A stretch of 64,000 bases of DNA from Neomonachus schauinslandi (lineage: Eukaryota; Chordata; Mammalia; Carnivora; Phocidae). Within the stretch, counting starts at the first letter, position 1. The number at the start of each line of letters is the position of its first letter. Below, piece after piece: positions 10,991-22,010 of the stretch. Position numbers and translations under genes: made by a program. Below the pieces are notes generated by a model. That model saw only the letters and a list, made by a program, of their open reading frames with translations. It ran no database searches and was not told where the DNA came from. The stretch lies in contig NC_058404.1 in the NCBI RefSeq assembly GCF_002201575.2, positions 182,935,847 through 182,999,846 of the forward strand. Reading direction: 5' to 3'.

Positions 10991-11894
10991 AAATGCTTGA
11001 TATTAGAAGTAGCTGTAAGAAGATGGAGATCATTTTTACTCAAGAGTCTTTGGGGAAGAACGCCAGAATAAATAATTCAATATGTCCTCTGGGATGAAGT
11101 AAGGGACAAGATCTAGAAGTACATAATCAAGTAGAACAAGACGGTCCCTACCTTGACTTCTATACTGAGTGGGTCTAATTTTTGAAAATAGAAGAAGAAA
11201 TAATTTGATGTGGGGATGCTGAGAGAGCTGTGTTGCTTTACATGACAAAGAGGAAAGAGAGGCACTTGTTCTAGAGAACCTGGGAAGAGAAAGGGAGCTG
11301 GTGGGGCTGGGCATTGCTCCAGGGATCTGAGGGGAATAAGATGCTTCTGGAGGTGAGCACTGGAGGACGATGTGTGAAGAACAGAAACATCCAGATGGGT
11401 TGTTGACGCTGTACCACTTGCCCTTTCATTTCCCCTACCAAGCTTCCAGTCACATCTCTATTGCTCATACACACATATGTGTCTGATGGGGGACTCTGAA
11501 GGGGAAGGATTTCTATGTGCAGGTGGACACAGAATAAACACATGTAGACATAAATCCAAATTTCGAATTGACTTCAACCTGTCCCAGTGGATGACAGAGC
11601 TCCTGGAGGGAAGGGGCCATTTTCACGTGTTTTAAGATCTTTGCTCAGATGAATTAATGACCTAACATGCAGGGAAACATCTGCAACAAAAATGATGGCC
11701 TGAGAATCAGATAAACTGTTGTCAGTGACTAAACTCCCAGAGCTCAATATATATTGTGACCATTATTATTATCAGTAGGCACATGAGTACAAAGGAGAAG
11801 CCCAGGCAGGTTGCCTAGTTCCTGGAGCTGGAATATCAATGGGGCTTTAATTTTAGTTTAGTTTTGATTTATACCTAGTTATAGGAAGCAGAGT
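10991..11894. other. No recognised gene
   Basis: Unrecognised sequence. An ATTATTATTATC patch lies at 11763-11774. Open frames are short and overlap on both strands. Confidence 0.5.
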
Positions 11895-12296
11895 CATGTC
11901 CTTTGGTAACCTACCCCCACACTGACTCTGGGCTGGCCTCAATTAACTTTGACCAGTGGTACGTTAGCAAATAGACCCATGAAAAGAGCATCATGGCCCA
12001 GTCCCTTGTAGCTCCCAGAACCCCATGATGGCCACCACGTAAACCAGCCTGGGCTAGTCTGCTGGATGATGGGAGATGCGGACAACAGCCAGGCCCCCTC
12101 TCTCCTTCTAGCTGACATCAAGCAAACTGCCAGACATCTGGGGGAGACCATCCTAAGCCATCCAGCCCCAGCAAAGCCAGTTCAGACCAGAAGAACTGCC
12201 CAGCCATCCCCCAGAATTGCAAGGAAGATGAAATGTTTGTTCTTTCAGCCACTAAATTTTGGAGTGGTTTATTACCCAGTAGAAACTGACAAATAA
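11895..12296 (+). mobile_element. MLT1-type LTR (MaLR)
   Basis: The 3' part CAGCCACTAAATTTTGGAGT, then GGTTTATTACCCAGTAGAAA and CTGACAAAT, is the MLT1 LTR end. The 5' part is diverged and its start approximate. No internal retroviral sequence accompanies it, so it is a solitary LTR relic. Confidence 0.75.
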
Positions 12297-12589
12297 ACTT
12301 TTATCAAATTTTGTTTGTTAGGAAACCAAGGTTCAGAGAGATGGAGAATATCGCTTCAAGTTAAACTTGTAGTTAAACCGTGGAACTGGGGTTTGGTTTT
12401 ATGCCAGCCTCTAGTCCTGTACCCATGTAGTCCTGTGGCCTCCTTTCATCTGAAGGAGTTTGGTTTCAAGCCCAGGGTGAGTGCCACTCACCAGTGCCAG
12501 GGACCCACGATTGGAACAGGCCGGATCGCAGTGCTGACAAGAGGCTGAAATGCTGAGTGTTAGTCTAAAATTCCTGACTCCTCGTGGTT

Positions 12590-12760
12590 TTCCATCTTGT
12601 CTGCACATGAGAATCATCGAGGAGTTTTTAAAAAATCCTGATGCCTGGGTTGGACCAAATAAGTCAGAATTTCTGAGGGTTAGAGTCAATATTCTTAAAA
12701 TTCCCCCTTAATTCAAATGCATGGCCAAACCTGAGAACCAGTGTCTTCCACTTCCCTAAA
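12590..12760. mobile_element. MER5-type hAT transposon relic
   Basis: GCACATGAGAATCATCGAGG, then TTTTTAAAAAATCCTGATGC and the closing AACCTGAGAACCAGTG block, follow the MER5 family of nonautonomous hAT-Charlie elements. Confidence 0.75.
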
Positions 12761-12859
12761 CAGGTCCCGTGGAGGTTGGAGAAATTGGAGCTCTTTAACC
12801 TAGAAATGTCCCCAAGGAAGTGAAGGAGGGGCCTCCTGAGGACGAGGGACCAGGAAGAT

Positions 12860-13170
12860 CCGCACAATTGATTGAACAAATATACGATATAGCCAGGCAG
12901 TACATTATTACTCCCTGCCCTCAAGGACTGCGGGAGTGACAGTTAGAAAAGTGCATAATCGCAATCACAGTGTGACAAATACCATGCTTACATGTTCCAG
13001 GTCACAGCAGCAGCCTAGAAGAGGCAGAGTTCCTCTTATTAACTGGGTCCCAGAAAAGGTGACATTGCACTGAGTCTTGAGGAAGGCAAGAGGAGATCTC
13101 TGTTCATCAGGAATGGACAGCCACTCCAGGAGGTGGGTGAAGCTGGGAGGATGCAGGGGAGAATCTTACA
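12860..13170 (-). mobile_element. L2 LINE relic
   Basis: TTGATTGAACAAATATACGA, CCCTGCCCTCAAGGACTGCG and the later GTGACATTGCACTGAGTCTT GAGGA block are the complement of the L2 3' end. Confidence 0.65.
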
Positions 13171-13419
13171 CTGAGAGCAGGATGAGTAGAGGAGAAATAA
13201 TGACCCCTAAGGCCCAATCCAGGCATTGATCTTATGTATCTCTCAAGAAATTGGGTACCAAAGCTTCAGGCAGGTCGGGGCCTGCCAGGGGGGCTAAGTG
13301 GCCCCAGTGGGGAGTCAGCTGGCCATTGTAATGAGGGTGCTATTTGGACCTCTGTTCCTGGAAATTCCAAGTCCTGACCCCAGAGCAATAGCTGCTGAGC
13401 CTTCTGGCATTTTCCTTCT

Positions 13420-13575
13420 CCACGTGCAGTCATGGACCAACACCATCAGCATCACCTGGGGGCTTCCTGAAAATGCAGAATCTTGACATCCACCCAAACT
13501 TTCTGAATCAGAATGTGCATTTTAATGAGAGCCTCAGATAATTCCTAGGCACATTAAAGTTTAAGAAGCACTGTT
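13420..13575. mobile_element. MER5-type hAT transposon relic
   Basis: CAGCATCACCTGGGGGCTTC, CTTTCTGAATCAGAATGTGC and AAGTTTAAGAAGCACTGTTC match a MER5A-like element running to its terminal inverted repeat. Confidence 0.75.
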
Positions 13576-14699
13576 CTAGTTAGTACTCTCTAGTCCCAGG
13601 CAGATGAATATATTCCCAGCCAGTACATGCTCTAGAACACAGAGTGCCCCTTGCATACTGAGCCAAGACAGCCCTGGATTGGGGGAATAGCGGCCAGCAG
13701 AAGTGGTCAGCCTGGCCACAGCAGAACATAATATATGTTAGAGAACATAATAATGTGTATGGAGCAGAATCCAAGGTCATGACTGGAGAGCTTGCATCAG
13801 GAACAAGTGTACTTTGAGTTCAAAAGTAGAGCTCCTGAACCCTCTCCTATTCCGTCCTTAGACCCCTTTACCAAAGAATATTGGCAATCTGTAAATGTTG
13901 GCACAGTCAACAAAAACGCAACTACGGATCTGCCTCCAGCCACCTTTTCCTCTCGCTCATTTGTGAGATTCAAGGCTTTGTGGATTTAAAGACAAGACTG
14001 GGCTGCCACAGTCTTGCTTTGCCAGGTCTCAGGTGGTCAAAGAGTCCCAGAAGACCCATGGACACCCACACATGAGCCGTGGGTGCTCAGGGAGAGCTGG
14101 CCCAGGGCAGAGCCATCACTTGCTAAGGCAGATGGAGGGCCTGGGTACATGCTGATCGTCCTGCCTGCTAATGACTTTTCCTCTTGTCAATGACCTCTTT
14201 GCTTCAGAATCCCCAGCAAGCTGCATTCCTGACCAGAGATGTCAGAGGGACCTCATGTGAACTGCCAGCCACTGACTTGCTTCTGAGGTTGGAGGAAATA
14301 GCTGGGAGGCTGCCCTCACCTTCCAGCCTGGAATAACCTATTGCTCACTTGGAGGCCACCCGCTTGGCTCCAGGATGCCTTTGGCAAAGCTTGCTCCTGG
14401 CAGGCTGAACCCACAAGAACCCTGTCATTTCTGAGCATGTGTCAGGGTGTGAGGAGGGAGAATGCAGTGTGGCCACAGGGGAAGCCAAGCCGGGGACATA
14501 GCCCGGCATGATGAGGGGAAGGAGACGTAGTCTGCCATGGACTGGAGGGGGTTGGGAGTCAAAATTTCTGGACCCCGAAATTATCCTTATGAGGCACTGA
14601 GAAGCATCAATTCTGAGAATCATGAGAGGGATTGTGGGGTCAATGGCAACCTGCCAAGCCAACCACAAACATTTGGCTCAGTAATATGAGCTGACTGAC
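13576..14699. other. No recognised gene or repeat
   Basis: Unique-looking sequence. Short frames at 13792-13989 (plus) and 14345-14668 (minus) are open, without recognisable domains or convincing splice context. Confidence 0.5.
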
Positions 14700-15504
14700 A
14701 ATCCATCCCAGCACTACCTCCTCCAGGAAGGACTCTCTGGTTCCCTCCCCCCAGCTTCTTTGTTGGTGTTTATTGCCGAGACCCCTAGTCTAAGATAAGT
14801 CAAATCTCTGCTAAATTCTTCCGACTACTAAATTCTTCCCACCAGGTTTTATTGAGTTTTAGGGCAACAGAAGCACAAAACAGAGGGGGTTTTATAACTA
14901 CTGCTTGAGCTCAGTATCTCCACTTCCCTGGCAGAACCCCAGGTGACATGGGACTGTGGCACCTCTCTTCCCAAAGTGGTGCCAGTGACCATGAACCTCC
15001 CCCAGAATGGCACTTCCCCATCATCTCCTCCTATTACAACACAGATCCAACTGCCCTTTGTCCTCTGAGGGGAGAGGAGAATTTCCCACTGCCTAGACTA
15101 AGACCCTGTCCTTTTTCTGACACAAAATAATTGGGAGTATCAATTGCCTGTAAGAAAAGCCCCATTGATCCATCGATCCCTTGACCCATTAATCCAGTGA
15201 CCAATTGGCTTATTGCCTGCAAAAGAAACCCCATCCCTCCCATTGGACTGTGGTCTTGACCCCTTGCCTCATGTAAGATAGAGCCAGTGATTTCCAAAGC
15301 CTGGGTTTTTCTGTCTGAAATGATACCACATGGTTGCCACACTGTCCTCGACCAGGCCACATCTTGGTCAGTTTTCCCTTTGGCATTAAGAGCAGAGAAG
15401 GTCAGGCTCCCAATCTCTTGTGACCAAAAGTAAGATAAGGGGATACACAGCTCCCCCAAACAAGCAATAACTTTCCATTGTGATGCTGCATAAATATGGA
15501 TTGC
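14700..15504. other. Unique sequence with CCAAT-like sites
   Basis: Repeat-poor DNA. CCAAT/ATTGG elements occur at about 15200-15207 and 15240-15246 near a small cluster of ATCGAT and ATTAAT motifs. No exon is evident. Confidence 0.45.
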
Positions 15505-15509
15505 GGAAG

Positions 15510-15531
15510 GAACATGTTCTCTGACTCAGCA
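15510..15531 (+). promoter_or_regulatory. p53-half-site and MARE/NF-E2-like motifs
   Basis: GAACATGTTC (15510-15519) fits the p53 half-site RRRCWWGYYY and is a perfect palindrome. TGACTCAGCA (15522-15531) is an exact AP-1/NF-E2 (MARE half) element, two bases away. Occurrence by chance is quite possible. Confidence 0.3.
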
Positions 15532-15837
15532 AGGATTCAATGCTGGAAGGATAATATTATTACTGCATAGATGATGATGATGATGATTAATAGAATACTT
15601 AACTTCTCAGTCTGCATTTCAGTGGCTTCATGGCTGTTGGGGCTCCCTGCTCCCAGTGGTAGGAAATCACTCACATAAGGACTAAGAAGTGCCCCCTTTT
15701 GAAAGGTCCCTCTCAAAAGGAATGGAGAACACCCCACCAACAAAGTTATTTCCTCTAGCCTACAACCTCCGACAACCTGGCAGGTTTCCCAGCTTCTATA
15801 ACTTAACATCCACTAGAGCTTGTTACTAATATGCAAT

Positions 15838-16035
15838 AAATAGGTGCTCTGTGCCAAGCATGGAGTTGGATACTTCACATACAAGACCTTGTTTAATTCT
15901 CACAACAATTCTGGGACTTGGGTCCTATTATTCCCATTTAACAGGTGAGGACACTGAGGTTCAGAGAGGTGAAATAAGTGTCTGAGGCACAATTCAGACC
16001 CTTGCCAGACTCCAAGCCCATTCTCTCTGTCATCA
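15838..16035 (-). mobile_element. MIR SINE relic
   Basis: GGTGCTCTGTGCCAAGCATG, then TTTAATTCTCACAACAATTC, CCATTTAACAGGTGAGGACA and CTGAGGTTCAGAGAGGTGAA are the complement of MIR. A GAT triplet patch lies just upstream at about 15571-15585. Confidence 0.9.
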
Positions 16036-16199
16036 TGTCCCAAATGGTGCCACATCACTAAGGGCAGGAAAACTTCACGCCCTGGAATTTCCCGGCCCAT
16101 ATGTATTTAAAATATCTTGTGCTTTTTCTCATAAAAACACTTGAGCTTGTCAGATATGTGTCTTGATTTGGGTTTTGGCAATATGCTGACTCTAACTCT

Positions 16200-16375
16200 T
16201 TGTTTTCCAAACTGGCCTCAGCAAAACCTACACTGCGGCGCTTTCAAAAATACAGATCCCAGCATCTTACCCCACATTTGTAAGTCAGAATTTCCAGGAG
16301 ATGAGTCGGAGAATCTGCATTTCTAAGACAAATTCCCAAAGGGACGCTTATGATCAACTAAGTGTGAGAAAGTGT
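16200..16375. mobile_element. MER5-like hAT relic (diverged)
   Basis: AAAAATACAGATCCCAGCAT, then AAGTCAGAATTTCCAGGAGA and GAATCTGCATTTCTAAGACA, follow the MER5 internal sequence with considerable divergence. Confidence 0.6.
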
Positions 16376-16399
16376 CTCCTGACTCTATGCCCAGTCCTG

Positions 16400-16870
16400 C
16401 CAGATGCTGAGATGGGTGAGGGGAAGGGGAGCATAGACAAAGTTGGGTGAGTAATGGTCCTTACCTTCGAGAAGCACATATTCCAGTTAGGAGGCAAGAT
16501 GGGTTCAAATCCCACGAAGTGTCACAATTAGCTAATAAGCTGTGTAGTCCTCATTCTGGAACAGCTGTTATTCAGAAAAGGGGCAAATCGTAGATGAGAG
16601 GACTGAGGGAAGAATCAGGGAGGGCTGGATGGGAGAGGTGGAACTTAAGGTGGGCTTCATAGGATTGGAGGTGGGAGGAAGAAGAAAGCAGGGCATTCGG
16701 GACAGAAAGAACATCAAGAACAAAAGCCTTGAGAGGAGAATGAGCTTGGTATTTTTATGAGGCAGGGAGTGGGTCAGCCAACCAGTCTGGGGGTGTGGAG
16801 AGAGAATGCGCAGGAAGAAAATTAGCCTAAACAGGGCAGTTTCCAGCAAAAGTTTGGTTTGCGCATGAGT
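16400..16870 (-). mobile_element. L2 LINE relic
   Basis: GGTCCTTACCTTCGAGAAGC and a later GGGCATTCGGGACAGAAAGA ACATC block followed by AAAGCCTTGAGAGGAGAATG fit the complement of the L2 3' region. The match is interrupted and its ends are approximate. Confidence 0.5.
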
Positions 16871-17555
16871 AAGACCAGGGAGCCAAGGTGTGCTATGGAG
16901 TGAGTGTTCACATGATAAAAGATGTGATTAAGTAAGGTGGTGACCTGTGCTCCCCAACTCCTTGAAGTATGGCCCCGGATGAGAGATAATACCTCCAGCT
17001 CCAGATGGGAGGCTACACCAGAGAACACCCAGGGGTGCCTTAAATCCCGAGGCCCCCTGAGGCCTTAAGCAGAGCTTTCTCAGTAGGGCTCCTGAACCTG
17101 CAAGATTTGTCTTCAAATGAGGTGTCAGGCTGAGAAGGAGGCATTTGGGGAGTGGGGTGGTGAGGTTGTGCACACCTATTCCCTAGATGAAGAGGTGAGG
17201 GAGGAAGGGAGAGAGTCTTGATCTACACATGTCATATATATATACATATGTCTTTCCGAGGAAAAGGCTTCAGACAATGTCAGCAAGCATTGGAAATTCC
17301 TCATAAGCAACCTTAAGCAATCTGATCTGCCTCTAAATTATTTTGGCATCAAAGCCTGATTGACCATATGGAAAGAAAAAAGTACCGAAAGAGAGAGGCT
17401 TATACTTGAAAGAAACCAGGAGCCTGGCCTGATTGCCCTGACATATAGGAGAGATGAGCCAAAGCTTTCTGTAGAAAAAGGGGGTACATTCTGAGGAATG
17501 CTCGCTGGGTTGCAACAACATTATGTGTCAAATGAGTCATCCTAAAAATGAGAGG
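16871..17555. other. No recognised gene
   Basis: Unrecognised sequence with a short TA-rich stretch at about 17230-17250. Confidence 0.5.
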
Positions 17556-17559
17556 CTGA

Positions 17560-17910
17560 GTTGATCAAGACTCTTGGCTTAAGTGACAGAAACCCAAATT
17601 CAAAGTAGTTCAAGCAAGTGGGAAATGTACGGGCTCAGGTACGGGAGTCATTTGACTTCAGGCACAGCTAAATCCAGGGCACCCTTGTGATATAATCAGA
17701 ACTCTCTCTGGTCATCTCTCAGCTCTGCTTCCCTCTGTGTGGCCTCATTTTCTGGTACTGTTCTTGTGTGTTGCAGAAAGGGGTATGCCCATTGGCTCCA
17801 GCCAAGGTCACTGTGTCCATGAATGGGAGACTCTGGCTTGCTGCCTGAGTTTTGTGTCCCTTATGTGGTAGGGGGAAGGCTGATTTTTGACTGACAGCCC
17901 ATCAGAATCC
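17560..17910 (+). mobile_element. Ancient interspersed repeat, name uncertain
   Basis: GTGACAGAAACCCAAATTCA, then CAGGCACAGCTAAATCCAGG and CTCAGCTCTGCTTCCCTCTG, belong to the same family as copies near 25.5 and 27.2 kb. Confidence 0.5.
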
Positions 17911-18482
17911 CAAAGTGCTGGGAGATAGGGAATTCCTCCAAAAGAAAAAAAATGTGGGGCAGGAAAAAAGAATCAGATATTCATGACTGTGCTGCAGGAA
18001 TTCCAAGTCTAGAGAGGATGGTCCTGGAAGGCTTCCCTAGGGAGCCCAGGCACTGGGAGAAGATAATGGGGTGTTAAGGCACGGGATGGCTTGGATAAAG
18101 ATTTCCACCAATCTGACTATATTTAAATGTTAATTTCCCTTCCTTGTCCCTTTTCTGTCCAAACTAGTGGTAAGATTGATGCTGAACAGAGCAGGATTGG
18201 GGGGCACTTAAAAGTCAAATCATGATTATCTTTAGTTATAATTTAAAAACAACCTTGAACTCATTCGATATTTCTCTCCTCCTATAAAACACGAAAAGAA
18301 ACAAACTGCTTTAACTGTCCTTTGCTACTGATCTTGTTATTGTTGACTAAGTTTCTGTTTCATCTTTTCTTTAAAAACTCAACATTTTTACATTTCATCG
18401 CTAGGTTTGCCAACCCAGATGGTCAATTCATCATTGTTTCTTGATTCCATGCTTTCTTTTTGAGTTAATTTTTCTTCTTGTT
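17911..18482. other. No recognised gene
   Basis: Unrecognised, AT-rich in its second half. Confidence 0.5.
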
Positions 18483-18500
18483 GAAATATACATTAGTACT

Positions 18501-18695
18501 GGGGGCGCCTGGGTGGCTCAGTCATTAAGTGTCTGCCTTCTGCTCAGGTCGTGATCCCAGGGTCCTGGGATCAAGCCTCTCATCGGGCTCCCTGCTCGGC
18601 GGGAAGCCTGCTTCTCCCTCTCCCACTCCCCCTGCTTGTGTTCCCTCTCTCGCTGTCTGTCAAATAAATAAAGTCTTAAAAAAAAAAAAAAAAAA
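18501..18695 (+). mobile_element. Can-SINE, full length
   Basis: Head GGGGGCGCCTGGGTGGCTCA, a B-box-like GGGATCAAGCC, CT-rich body ending CGCTGTCTGTCAAATAAATA and an A18 tail. Flanks 18483-18495 and 18696-18708 match at 11 of 13 positions as a decayed target-site duplication. The body ending resembles the form common in bears and seals. Confidence 0.96.
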
Positions 18696-18851
18696 GAAAC
18701 ATACCTTAATATCTATTTTAACAAAGGTCTGCGAGTAATACTAAGTTTTTAATCTTTGTATGCCAAAACATTTCTTAATTTAGCTGGGGATAAAATAGAG
18801 GTTGTTAGTTACTTTCCCTCATTACCTTGCACATATCTCTTTTCAGTGAGA

Positions 18852-19105
18852 AGCAGTGTAGAGTGGTGGTTGTGACCATTTGGAGCCAGATAACTAGGTT
18901 TGGCTTCTAACTCCTGGTCTTGCTACCTGTGAGACCTTGGAAAGGAAGTACTGCCCTTCTCTTCTGCTCAGTTTCCTCCCGTAAAAAGGGCAAAGTAAGA
19001 TTCCTGTCTCGTAGAATTCTTGTGAGGATTAAATTAGTTGATACACCTGAAATACTTGGTGCAGTGTCTGGCCTAGTGCCGTTCAAGTGATAGCTGTTAC
19101 CGTTT
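18852..19105 (+). mobile_element. MIR SINE relic
   Basis: GTGTAGAGTGGTGGTTGTGA (head), a GCTCAGTTTCCTCCCGTAAA AAGGG block, TTGTGAGGATTAAATTAGTT and GGTGCAGTGTCTGGCCTAGT give an almost complete MIR on the plus strand. Confidence 0.92.
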
Positions 19106-19460
19106 CCACCTCCGACCTCCTCTGTTGCTGATGAGAAAATTATCATCAGGCTAACTGTGGTTCCTTTTTAGGTAATATCGCTCTTCTTCCTGGTTGCCTC
19201 TAAGATTTTCTTTCTATCTTGGATGCTCTGCAACTTCACTCAAGATGCGCTTTCCAGTCTGGAGGGAGGCACAGTCTTTCTACCGTTCTGGAAAATTCTG
19301 TACCATCATTCCTTTATTATATTTTCTCTACTGTCTCTCTCTGCAACTTCTATATGCTGTATGTTGTCACCTCTCAAACTACCCTCCATGTTTTAATTGT
19401 TTTTACATACTTTTAAACTCTTGTCCCTTTGTGCCATGTTTTGGGTGAACACCCTAGCAT
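19106..19460. other. No recognised gene
   Basis: Pyrimidine-rich sequence with no supported feature. Confidence 0.5.
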
Positions 19461-19562
19461 TATCTTTCAGTTCAATTCTTTTTTTTCAATTTTTTTATTT
19501 TTTAATTTTTTTGTCTTTTTATTTTATTATTTATTTATTTTATCTTTCAGTTCAATTCTTTT
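19461..19562 (-). repeat. Short T-rich insert with perfect 22-bp flanking duplication
   Basis: The 22 bases at 19461-19482 recur exactly at 19541-19562. Between them lie 58 T-rich bases ending in a TTATTTATTTATTT pattern. Read on the minus strand the insert is an A-rich tail with AAATAAATAAATAA at its start, as in SINE or L1 tails. It may be a retrotransposed tail with almost no body, or alternatively an 80-bp tandem duplication. Confidence 0.6.
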
Positions 19563-19639
19563 CATGACTGTTTCAAGTTTAGATTCTATCCAATTCATTA
19601 GATTTTTTTGCAGGGATTGCAATTTATATTTCTAAGATT

Positions 19640-19925
19640 CCTAATTAATTCTTAAGATTTATAAAATATGTATAAGTATATAGACAATGTATTTATAGTA
19701 TAATATAAATTATTAATTTTATAATTAATTATTTTTGTAGCCATATTTTAAATTTATATTTAATTCATATCCATCTTTTTAATTCATTTAATTCATATTT
19801 AATTCATATCCATCTTTTTAATTAAAAAATCCATCTTTTTCACTTAATTTAAAAAATAATTTAATTTATTCCTGCCTAGTTTTGTTTCACAATTTTTAAT
19901 TCTTATTATTTCTTATTATTCCTTC
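19640..19925. repeat. AT-rich block with a 39-bp tandem repeat
   Basis: Very AT-rich. TTTAATTCATATCCATCTTT recurs at about 19759 and 19798, period 39, and CCATCTTTTT appears a third time near 19831. Poly-AT tracts extend to both sides. Confidence 0.75.
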
Positions 19926-20059
19926 ACTTTCTTAAATAAATGCCTTAAAATAGTTAGATGATTCTTCAGACTGCTTTACTATTTTAGTTTCACCTGAGGT
20001 GAACAATTTATCAATAGTTGATTTATTGGTTATTATCAGTTAAAGGTAGATTTCTTCGA

Positions 20060-20115
20060 GTCTTTCAGACTTGTGGTTGACATTTTCTTCATGTCTTTCA
20101 TACTTGTGGTTGACA
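20060..20115. repeat. 33-bp tandem duplication
   Basis: GTCTTTCANACTTGTGGTTGACA occurs at 20060-20082 and 20093-20115 with one difference. The minus-strand frame at 20036-20230 (64 residues, Lys/Arg-rich) spans it but owes its composition to a polypyrimidine tract at 20130-20190. Confidence 0.85.
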
Positions 20116-20616
20116 GAGTCATTTTAAGCTTGATACTTTTCTTTCTTCTCCCTTTTCTTCTTTTTCTCTCCACTCTTTTTCTTTCCCTGTCTGAAAGTTT
20201 TGCAATTTCTTCCATCAGCGCTATCTCCATTTGAACCTTATATGGATGAGTGAACGTGGCTCACTCAGCCAGCATGTGGCTCAGTTCAGGTCCTGGTTCT
20301 TGTGTGGTGCTGGTCACTGTCCACCAAGGCATTCAGATAATAGATAGACCTGAGCAGTGGTTAGGAGGAGCTTTTATCAGTCTCTTGTCCTAAGTGGGGA
20401 AAATACAAGTTCTACTTTCAACCTTCAGTTTGGCCCTGGCCCATGCTTCACTTAGATGATGTTTAGTCCCTGTTTCCTGAGAGCCAGACTAGCTCAGTTA
20501 TACACAGGAGACTGAGCCTGAGCCTGCCCACCTCTGCCTTCTTCTGCCCAGGAGCCAGCAGGACCAGGGCTCAGCCTTGCTCCCTGCTGTGCATTTCTCT
20601 TCTGTTTCTGGTCTAC
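20116..20616. other. No recognised gene
   Basis: A polypyrimidine tract (20130-20190) followed by unrecognised sequence. Confidence 0.5.
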
Positions 20617-20633
20617 AAAAATGATCTCTTATT

Positions 20634-20820
20634 GGGCGCCTGGGTGGCTCAGTTGGTTAAGCAACTGCCTTCGGCTCAGGTCATGATCCTGGAGTCCCGG
20701 GATCGAGTCCCGCATAGGGCTCCCTGCTCAGCGAGGAGCCTGCTTCTCCCTCTGACCCTCCCCCCTCTCATGTACTCTCTCTCATTCTCGCTCTCTCAAA
20801 TAAATAAATAAATCTTTAAA
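20634..20820 (+). mobile_element. Can-SINE, full length, good promoter boxes
   Basis: A box TGGCTCAGTTGG (20645-20656) fits TRGCNNAGYNGG and the B box GGATCGAGTCC (20700-20710) matches GGTTCGANTCC at 10 of 11 positions. CT-rich body and AAATAAATAAATAAATCTTT tail follow. The exact 13-bp target-site duplication AAAAATGATCTCT lies at 20617-20629 and 20821-20833. Confidence 0.97.
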
Positions 20821-20833
20821 AAAAATGATCTCT

Positions 20834-21290
20834 GACTTGTGAGTTCAGTTATGCCTTTTGAGACCTTTGGTTTTTAAAAACTTCATCTATAACTGCTACA
20901 TGCGGATAGCAGGATGGGTGCCACAAATTGTTGTTTATACTAACACCATCTTGACCAGCAGTGCTTTTTAATTTTTTTTTTAAACAGTGAACAATTACTA
21001 CCGTGTTATAACAAATATGCAGATGATAGGGCCACATCCACTGGCTTTCATAATAGCAACGTCATCCGTGACCTTAGTCAGCATGGCTTCCTCCTTATGC
21101 TAGAGGTTGACACCAAGATGCTGTGGGTTGAGGAAGGATATGAACTGGAGACACTAAAAACAGGCAACTGTTTTGAAGACATCTCCTTGGGAAGCAGAGG
21201 AAAGAGATAATGACAAGTCTTTGTTTTGTTTAACCAGAGAGGTTTTAATGTGTACAACCATAGAATAAAAATAGGGAATAGGGAGAGGAC
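20834..21290. other. Unrecognised, possible old repeat
   Basis: Contains a T-rich run near 20968-20982. A minus-strand 62-residue frame is open but unrecognised. Confidence 0.45.
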
Positions 21291-21297
21291 CTGGGAG

Positions 21298-21530
21298 GTG
21301 ATATAGATTACAGATTAAGAGCATAACCTTCTAAGTTAGTCGGACCTGGCTTTGAATCAGCTCTGCCACTCACTGTGTCACTTAGTGACTTTATTCTGTA
21401 AAATGGGGATAACAAAATAGGGTCTGCCTCATGGGGTTACTGAGAGGATTAAATAAGATATTGTATATGGTGAACTTAGAACGATGACTGGCACAGTAAA
21501 CAGGCAGTGACTGTTGACCATGGTTATGAC
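21298..21530 (+). mobile_element. MIR SINE relic
   Basis: A GATTAAGAGCATAACCTTCT AAG block near the start, then GGCTTTGAATCAGCTCTGCC, TTCTGTAAAATGGGGATAAC and GATTAAATAAGATATTGTAT, with an end of GACTGGCACAGTAAACAGGC, make a near-complete plus-strand MIR. Confidence 0.92.
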
Positions 21531-21534
21531 TGGT

Positions 21535-22010
21535 GGTGTGATGGTTCATATTTTATGTGTCAACTTGGCTAGGCCATGCTACCCAGGTATTTGGCCAAAC
21601 ACCAGTTTAGATGGCACTGTGAAGATATTTTTTACATAAAATTAATATTTGAAACAGTGGACTTTGAGTAGAGATTACTCTCCATAATATGGATGGGTCT
21701 CATCCACTCAGTTGACGGCCTTAAAAGAAAGAGACTGTGGTCCCTCAAGGAAGAGGGAATTCTGCCTCCAGGCTACCTTCAGACTTGAGCTGTGACATCA
21801 GGTCTTCCCTGGGTTTCCAGCCTGATGGCCTGCCCTGTAAATTTCACACATGCCATCCCCCACAATGACGTGAGCCAATTCCTTCACATAAACTTCTCTG
21901 TAGACACAGATAGATGGACATGGATATCAATCAGCTATAGATATAGATATATGTATACACACACACATCCTACTGGTGGCTCTGTTTCTCTGGAGAACTC
22001 TTGGCGCGAG
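21535..22010 (+). mobile_element. LTR-like repeat, name uncertain
   Basis: Starts with GTGATGGTTCATATTTTATG TGTCAACTTGGCT and ends with CTACTGGTGGCTCTGTTTCT followed by CTGGAGAAC. This is a widespread mammalian LTR-type element that I recognise but cannot name with certainty. A similar terminal block lies near 54,962-55,012. Confidence 0.65.

Noticed and set aside
20634..20820. tRNA gene suggested by good A and B boxes
   Set aside because: The boxes belong to the tRNA-derived head of a Can-SINE with target duplication and tail; no cloverleaf is maintained.
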